From contig NW_004454281.1 in NCBI RefSeq assembly GCF_000283155.1, forward strand, positions 908,181 through 972,180: a stretch of DNA of 64,000 nucleotides, read 5' to 3'. A model generated the notes under the pieces. The model was not told where the DNA came from. It saw only the letters and a program-made list of their open reading frames with translations, and did no database searches. Each line of letters opens with the position of its first letter. Positions within the stretch are counted from its first letter, which is position 1. This DNA is from Ceratotherium simum simum (taxonomy: Eukaryota > Chordata > Mammalia > Perissodactyla > Rhinocerotidae). The position numbers were made by a program, and so were the translations under genes. This document shows positions 36,701-45,700 of this stretch, piece by piece.

Positions 36701-39700
36701 GATCAAGCCAGTACCAGCAACATCCACCCCTCTTACCAGAAAAAGAAAAGCTCTCCCAGAAACCAGCCAATGCCTTACAGGCAGCCAGCAAATCACTTGG
36801 GCACCCCATTGCAAGGGAGGCTGGGAAAGCAAGCAGCAAAGAGTATGTAAGAGGAGAAGTCTTGGTGCAGGTGTGGACGTAGCCATCTTCTGCTATCTGC
36901 CACATCCCTTGTTAATCTCAGCACTTTTCTGAATTTATTCCTTTTTTTTTTTTTTTTAACCATTTTACTGTCTCTTCATCTAGATATTGGGGGCAGAGGA
37001 GGTGAGTTGAGTATGAGCCCTCTGCTCTCTTGTTGAATTTCTTCATGAACACTTTTGTAGTGAGAATTGGCCCTTCAAGTGGAACTGGTCCTCAAGATGG
37101 CTGGGAAATGGACCTGTGGGTGGAGGGTGGACTTTGACTAGCATTGCTGACTCAGCAGCCCTCCCAAGAGGCTTATTAGGAACACATCATTTCATGTATT
37201 TAAGAGCCACTTGTATTTCCCTTTTTTGAACTGTCTGTTGAAATATTTTACTGTCATTTGTTTTTCTTATTGGTTTGTAGGAATTCTTTGTATATTGGGA
37301 AAATTGCTCTGTGTGATATGAGCTGCCAGTGTGCCTTAGGGGACCCCAAAAATCCAGGCTTATTTCCCTCAAGGATCACAGCTCAGTGTGCAAAGGAGGG
37401 AGACAAGAAGCAGAGGGTTGGGGCACTAAGCAACCATCCTTTAGGTGCCTGTGCTGGCCACTGTCTCCCCACGCAGACCCTGCTCTTGGGAAGGCTCCCT
37501 CTGCCAAGGTCTTCACTGTGGACCTTGACACTGGACAGAAAGGTGGTGATGAGCTATGTCCCAGGCTGCTGCCTGAAACAGTGGGGAGCATCATCCATTA
37601 CTGAGAACCCAGGATGGGAGGTGGTAGTACTTGGTGGCGGTTGGTATTGACACCAGCGTTCAGGCCAGTGGGAAGATCCTCTTGCAGCTTGCCTGTGGCA
37701 CCACAGGAAGACAGAATATTTTGCTTTTTTTATAGCAATTTACTTCATTCCCTTTCATTTTTGTAAATCGAGTTTTTTAGGTTTTTAATTTTAAAATTTA
37801 TTTTGAATGGTAATATAGTCACATTCAAAAATTTAAAGGTATAATAGTTTTGAAATAAGTTTTGAAGTCAAGAAGTGTGAGACCTCCAACTTTCATCTTC
37901 TTTTTCAAGATTCTTGTGGCTGTTCAGGGTCTCTTGAGATTCCATATGAATTTTAGGATGGATTTTTCTATTTCTGTGAAAAGCCATTAGGATTTTGATA
38001 CAGAGTGCATTAAATCTATAGATCACTTTTGGTGTTATTGACATCTGAATGATATTAAGTCTTGCAATCCATAAATATGGGATGTCTTTCCATTTATTTG
38101 TGTCTTCTTAATTTCTTTCAGCAATGTTTTGTAGTTCTCGGTGTACTAATCTTTCACCTCCTTGGTTAAGTTTATTCTTAAGTATTTTATTCTTTTGGAG
38201 GCTAGTGTAAATGGAATTATTTTCTTAATTTCCTTTTCAGATTGTTTTTTGTTAGTGTATAAAAATGCAGCTGATTTTTGTGTGCTGATTTCATTATGTA
38301 CAAATTTGCTGAATTCATTTATTAGTTCTAACAGGTTTTTTGTGGAATCTTTAGGGTTTTCTACGTGTAAGATCATGTTGTCTGCAAACAGAGGTAAATT
38401 TACTTCTTCCTTTTCAATTTGGATGCCTTTTATTTCTTTTTCTTGCCTCAGGGGTCTGGCTAGCACTTCCAGTACTGTGTTGAATAGAAGAAGTGAAAGT
38501 GGGCATCCTTGCCTTATTCCTAACCTTAGAGCAAAAGCTTTCAGTCTTTTAAGATTGAGTATGATGTTAGCTGCGGGCTTTTCATAGATGGCCTTTATTA
38601 TATTGAGATAGTTTAGTCTATTACTATTTTGTTGAGTGTTTTTATAATGAAAGGGTGTTGAATTTTGTCAAATGTTTTTTCTGCATCAATTGAGATGATC
38701 TGGGATTTTTTTCCCTTCATTCTGTTAATGTGGTATATTACATTGATTGATTTTAGTTTATTGAATCATCCTTGCATTCCATGAATAAATCTCACTTGGT
38801 CATACTGTGTAATCCATTCAATTTGCTGTTGAATTCTGTTTCCTGGTATTTTGTTCAGGATTTTTGCATCAATTTTCACAGGGATATTGGTCTGTAGTTT
38901 TTTTGTAGTGTCTTTGTCTGGCTTTGATGTCAGGGTAATGCTGACCTCATAGAATGAATTAGGAAGTGTTCACTCTTCTTCAATTTTTTTGAAAAAGTAT
39001 GTGGAGGATTGTTAGTTCTTTAAATGTATGGCAGAATTCACCAGTGAAGCCATCTAGTTGGTCCTAGGCTTTCTTTGTTGCGAGGTTTTTGACTACTGAT
39101 TCAGTCTACTTACTAGTTATAGGTCTGTTCAGATTTTCTATTTCTTCATGATTCAGTTTTGATAGGCTGTGTGTTTCTAAGAATTAGTTCATTTTATCTA
39201 GGTTATCCAATTTGTTGGTGTAGAATTGTTCATAGTATTCTCTTATTTATAATCCTTTTTATTTTTGTGGCATCATTTGTAATGTCCCTGTTTCACTGCT
39301 GATTGTCATTATTTGAGTCTTCTCTCCTTTTTTCTTAGTCAGTCTAGCTAAAAGTTTGTCAGTTTTGATGATCTTTTCAAAGGATTCATTTTTGGTTTCA
39401 TTATTTTCTCTATTGATTTCTATTCTCCATTTTATTTATTTTCACTACTATGTATGATTTTCTTGCTTCTTCTTGCTTTGGATTTAGTTTGCTTTTATTT
39501 TTCAAGTTTCGTAAGATGGAAGGTTGTATTATTGATTTGAGATCTTTCTTCTTTGTAGATTCTTACAACTGTAAATTTCTAACCAATGCTTTTGCTACAT
39601 CCCATAATTTTTGGTATGTTGTGTTTTCATTTTCATTTGTCTCAAGATATTTTCTAATTTGCTTTGTGATTTCTTCTTTAAATCACTGGTTATTTAGCAG

Positions 39701-42700
39701 TGTGTTGTTTAATTTTCACATATTTTTGGATTTTTCAGTTTTCCTTCTGCTGTTGATTTCTAGTTTCATTCCATTGCGAATGGAAAAGGTACTTTTTTGA
39801 TTTCAGTCTTTTTAAACTTATTGAGACTTGTTTTGTGGCCTAACATTTGATCACTCCTGGAGAATGTTCCATGTGCACTTGAGAAAAATGTGTATTCTGC
39901 TGTTGTAGGGTGGAATGTTCTCTATGTGTCCATTAGGCTCGGTAGGTCTATACTGTTTTTTAGGTCTTCTGTTTCCTTATTGATCTTCTGTCTGGTTGTT
40001 CTATCCATTATTGAAAATGGGATATTGAAGTCTCCTACAATTATTGCAGAACTGTTTATTTCTCCTTTCAATTCAGACAGTGTTTGCTTCATATATTTAG
40101 GAGCTCTGATGTTTGGTGCACATATGTTTATAACTGCTATGTCTTCTTGGTGAATTGATCTTTTTATCATTGTACAATGTCCTTCTTTGTCTCTTGTAAC
40201 AATTTCTTTTTCTTTTTGGTAAGGAAGATCCGCCCTGAGCTAATATCCATTGCCAGTCTTCCTCTTTTCTGCTGAGGAAGATTAGCCCTGAGCCAACATC
40301 TGTGCCCATCCTCCTCCACTTTTGCATATGGGAAGCCACCACAGCGTGGCTTGATGAGCGGTGTGTAGGTCCGCAGCTGGTATCTGAACCTGTGAACCCT
40401 GGGCCACCGAAGCGGAGCGCGCAAACCCAACCACTATGCCACCAGGCCAGCCCCTTGTTGTAACAATTTTTGACGTAAAATCTATTTTGTCTGATATTAG
40501 TTTAGCCATCCCGTCTCTATTTTGGTTACTATTTCCAAGGGATATCTTTTTCTGTCCTTTCACTTTCAACCTATGTGTGTCCTTAGCTCTAAAATGAGTT
40601 CCCTGTAGGCAGCATATAGTTGGATCTGGGTTTTTTAATCCATTTTTTGATTGGGGAGTTTAATCCATTTACATTTAAAGTAATTACTGACAGGTAAAGA
40701 CTTAATATTGCCATTTTGTTATTTATTTTCTGTATGTTTTATTGCTTTTTTGTCCTTGATTCCTCCCTTACTATCTTCCTTTGTGTTTAATTGATTTTTT
40801 TAGTGGCATGTTTCGATTCCTTCCTCATTTCTTTCTGTGTGTATTCTATAGATATTTTCTTTTTGGTAACCATGGGGATAACAAAACCATTCTAAAGTTA
40901 TAGCAATCTATTTTAAACAAATAACAATTTAATTTTAACTACATACAAAAAAAATTGCATACCCCTTCACAAGTCCTCTCCCCCTACTTTATGTTATCGA
41001 AATCACAAATTATGTCTTTATATATTATGTAATCATTAACAGGGATTTATAATTTCTTATGCTTTTGTCTTTTAAATTCTGTAAAGGAATAAAAAATGGA
41101 GTTACCAAACAAAATTACGCAATATGGGGTTTTATATTTGTCCATATATTTACCTTTACCAGAGAACTTTATATTTTATTGTGTAGTGTCCTTTCATTTC
41201 AACTTGAAGGACTCCCTTTAGCATTTCTTGTAGGGTAAGTCTAATAGTAATGAACTCTATCAATTTTTATTTATCTGGGAGTGTCTTAAATTCTCCCTTG
41301 TTTTTGAAGGACAGTTTTACTGGATATACTATTCTCAGGTATCAGTTTTTCTTTCAGGACTTTAAATATGTCATCCCACTGCCTTCTGGCCTTCAATGTT
41401 TCTGCTTAGAAATCCATTCATTATCTTATTGACGATCTCTTTTACATAATGAGTCACTTGTCTGCTTTCAAGATTCTCTCTTTGTCTTTGACTTTCCACA
41501 GTTTGATTATAATGTGTCACAGTATGGGTTCCTTTGGGTTTTTCCTACATGGAGTGTTTGTTGAACTTGTTGGATTTGTAGGTCCATGTCTTTCCTCAAA
41601 TTTGGGAAGTTTTCAGCCATTTTTTCTCCAAATAAGCTCTCTTCCCCTTTCTCTCCCTCTTATCCTTCTGGGATTTGCATAATGTATATATTGGTCTGCT
41701 TAACGGCATCCTATAAGTCCCTTAGGCTATTTTCACTTTTCTTCACTCTATTTTCTTTTTGCTCTTCAGACTCACTAATTTCAAATAACATGAGTTCAAG
41801 TTCACTGATTCTTTCTTTTGTCTGTGCGAGTCTGCTGTTGATCCCCTCTAGAGAATTTTTCTATTCAGTTATTGTTTTTAAGCTCCAGAATTTCAGTTTG
41901 GTTCTTTTTTATAATTTCTCTTTGTTGATATTCTCATTTTGTTCACCTATTGTTTTTCTGATTTCCTTTAGTTGTCTGTTGTTGTCTGTCTGTGTTTTCT
42001 TTGAGCATATTTAAGATAGTTGTTTTAAAGTCTTTGTCGTGTTAAGTTCCAAGCTTATGTTTCTTTAGGGTCAGTTTCTGGATTTATTTTGTTCTTTTGA
42101 ATGGACCATGTTTCCCTGTTTCTTTGTATGCCATGTGATCTTTTGTTGAATATTAGACATTTGAATAAAGTAGCCACCTTTCACAGTCTTTGCAAACTGG
42201 CTCTGCCACCCAGCCCATCATGAAGGTTCATGGTCCTCTCAAGCCTTTTCTGGGGATACATCTTTCCATCTTTCACAGGCCTTTGCATGTGCCTTTTTTT
42301 TTTTTTTTTTTTTTTTGCTGGGAAAGACTCGCTCTTAGCTAACATCTGTTGCCAGTTTTCCTCTTTTTTTTCCTCCCCAAAGCCCAATAGACAGTTGTAT
42401 ATTTTAGTTCTAAGTCCTTCTAGTTCTTCTATGTGAGCTGCCACCACAGCATGGCTACTGACAGATGGGTGGTGTGGTTCCACACCCAGGAACAGAACCC
42501 AGACCGCCAAAGCAGAGCACGCCAAACTTTAACCAGTAAGCCATCAGGGCTGGGTCCGCACGTGCTTTTTTTCCATTGCCTCATATACATGGCTAAAACT
42601 TTTAAATGTTTTAATTTCCCCTAAAAGTCTCACTGCTGCTTCTTTCCACAAGCTTAAATTTTCTATTATATTCTACCTATAATCTCTTGCCCCCAGGCAC

Positions 42701-45700
42701 CCATGGGTACGCAATTCCTCTGCAGCTCTCACACGCCACAGTGTCCACCACTGCCTATTGTAGCCTCTATCCTGATATCCAAACTATGCCACTACTCCCA
42801 TCAGCACTTTCCATTCAGTTATGTTTTCTTGAATGCCTTTGAATAAAGTTTTGTAATTTTCAGCACATAAGCCATGCACATCTTTTGTTAGATTTATTCT
42901 TAGACGTTATAATTGTGGCTATTCCAAATGATATGTTGCTTTATTTGTGTTTTCTAATTATTCATTGCTGTGGTATATATATGCATTTGACTTTGGTACA
43001 TTAGTCACCAGCCATCTTTCCACAGCATTTCTATTATTTTTTATTAATTGGTCTGTCAGTAGTTTTGTTTTCTGTGTGGATTAAGCAATCAAGTCATATC
43101 AAGTAACTATTTTATTTCCTATTTTCCAATTATGCTTTTTTAAATAATATTTAAATCTATTAATATAGTAAATTATAAGTTTCTAATATTAAATTCTTGT
43201 TTCGCTGGATAAACCCAACTTGGTCATAGTTATTCTTTTTTTTTATTCACTGTTAGAATTGATTGCTAATTTATAGAGGATTTTGTGGGTGAAACTGGCC
43301 TGGGATTTTTTTACTCTTTTTTTTTTTTTTTTTTTTTTTTTNNNNNNNNNNNNNNNNNNNNNNNNNNNNNNNNNNNNNNNNNNNNNNNNNNNNNNNNNNN
43401 NNNNNNNNNNNNNNNNNNNNNNNNNNNNNNNNNNNNNNNNNNNNNNNNNNNNNNNNNNNNNNNNNNNNNNNNNNNNNNNNNNNNNNNNNNNNNNNNNNNN
43501 NCCTCAGCATGGCTGGAGAAGCGGTGCGTCGGTGCGCGCCCAGGATCCAAACCCAGGCCGCCAGTAGCGGAGCGCGCGCACTTAACCGCTAAGCCACGGG
43601 GCCGGCCCGGATTTTTTACTCTCATGCTGTCCTTGTTTAGAATCAAGATTATATTTGCCTCATAGAATGTGTTTGGAAGTAGTTCCTCCTTTTTTATTCT
43701 CTCAGTTTGTATAACATTGAAAAAATCTGTTGCTTGGAAGTTTCTTAGACATCAGTTTAAAAATCTAGTATACCTGATGTTTTCTTTGTGGTAAGATTTA
43801 ACTCCTATTTTCTATTTCTTTTTGAGTCAGTTTAGATAAATTATATTTTTCTAGGAATTAGTCCGTTATCTCTAAATGTTCAAATTTGTTGGCATAAAGT
43901 TGATAGTACTGATACCTTCTTATGTCTTCTATATCTGTAGTTAACGTCCCTTTTTTATTTCTAATATTATTTCTTTGAGCTTTCTCCCTCTTTTTTGATT
44001 AATCTTACAAGAGGTTTGTCTTTGTAGTCTTTTCGAAAAAAATGACTTTTGTCTTTATTCATCTATTCTATTGAATGTTTGTTTTCAATTTCATCGATTT
44101 CAATTCCTTATTGTTATCTTCCTTCTGCTTTTTAAAAATGTTTTTTCTGATGTCTTTTTCTTTCTTTTTTTTTTTTCCTGATGCCTTGGGTTGGACTCTC
44201 GGGTCACCGGTTGTCGTACTTTCATGTTCTCTAATATAACCTGTTTTATGGTTGTAATTGTCCCTGTATAACCCCACTTTTGCTGCATCACACTAGTTTT
44301 GCAGTATTTGGTTTTTTTATTACCATTCACTTGTAAGTCATTTTTAATTTCAATTAGCTAACATTAGGTTAATTAATTAATTAAATTTACTGATTAATTT
44401 GATCCATGAGTTTTACTCACTTGTGCTCTAGTCAGAGAACATTATCTGTCTCAGGGGCAGGTGCAGGCCTTGCCCCACCTCTGGGGTTGGCAGGGTTTTT
44501 CTGTAAGGACCAGAGAGTAAGCATTTCAGGCTTTGCAAACCTTGATGATTTCTGTTGCAGCTGCTCACCTCTGCCATTGTAGTATGGTATATAAGCAAAT
44601 AGGCCGGTGTAGCTGCATTTCAATGAAATTACTTACAAAAAATAGACAGTAGGCTGGATTTGGCCCATACCAAACCCACAATCTACATGATACCTGTTAT
44701 TTTGTTGAGGTTTGTTTTTAGAGCAATTTTTCATATTTCCATGTGTGCCAAAGAAGAATATGTGTTCTCTAGTTGTGAGTGCCTCATTCTGTATCTATCC
44801 ATTGGGTCGTGTTTACTAAATGTTCAGTTTGAGTTACCTGAATCTGCAGATTTTTGGCTTTCTGACCCATCCCTAATTGAATGTGTATTAAAATCTTCCT
44901 GTGAGCGTGGTTTTGTCCCTCTTTTTTTTTTTTTTTTTTTGTGAGGAAGATCAGCCCTGAGCTAACATCTGTTGCCAATCCTCCTCCTTTTTTTCTTCCC
45001 CAAAGCCCCAGTAGATAGGTGTATGTCATAGCTGCACATCCTTCTAGTTGCTGTATGTGGGACGCAGCCTCAGCATGGCCGGAGAAGCGGTGCGTCGGTG
45101 CGTGCCCGGGATCCGAACCCGGGCCGCCAGTAGCAGAGCGCGCGCACCTAACCACTAAGCCACAGGGCCGACCCCTGTCCCTCTTTTGATTCTCTCTTTC
45201 CCCAATGATGTTTTTTGTCTCAAAGTCTACTTTGTCTGATAATTGTAAAATATTAGCTTTATTTTATTATTTACTAACATATCTTTCTCCATCTTTAACT
45301 TGCAACCTTTGTATATCCGTGTTTATGTGTTTTTGCCAAGATCATGTGGCTGGCTTTTGTTTTATCTAATCTGACAAGCTGTTTTTTCATCACCAAGTTT
45401 AAACCATTTACATTTTTTGTTTCCTTGCTTTTTTTAAGACCAACATAAACTTTAGCAAAAGTTGATCACATTGCTTTCCACACCTCTTTTAGCATCGCCT
45501 GGATTTATCTCTTAGAGTATTTCCTCCAAAACATTTTCCTCTAAAACATTTTCAGGGTGGATCTTTCCTGCAGCAAACCTTCTGAGGTCTTGCAAACCTA
45601 AGAATATGTTTTATTGCACCCTTTATATGAATAACTATTTGGCTGGATAAAAAAGCAGGTTATAATGTTTTTTCCAGTATACTAAAAATACTATTTTATT

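Noticed and set aside
43271..43665. Frames running through the N block
   Set aside because: They exist only because unknown bases contain no stops.
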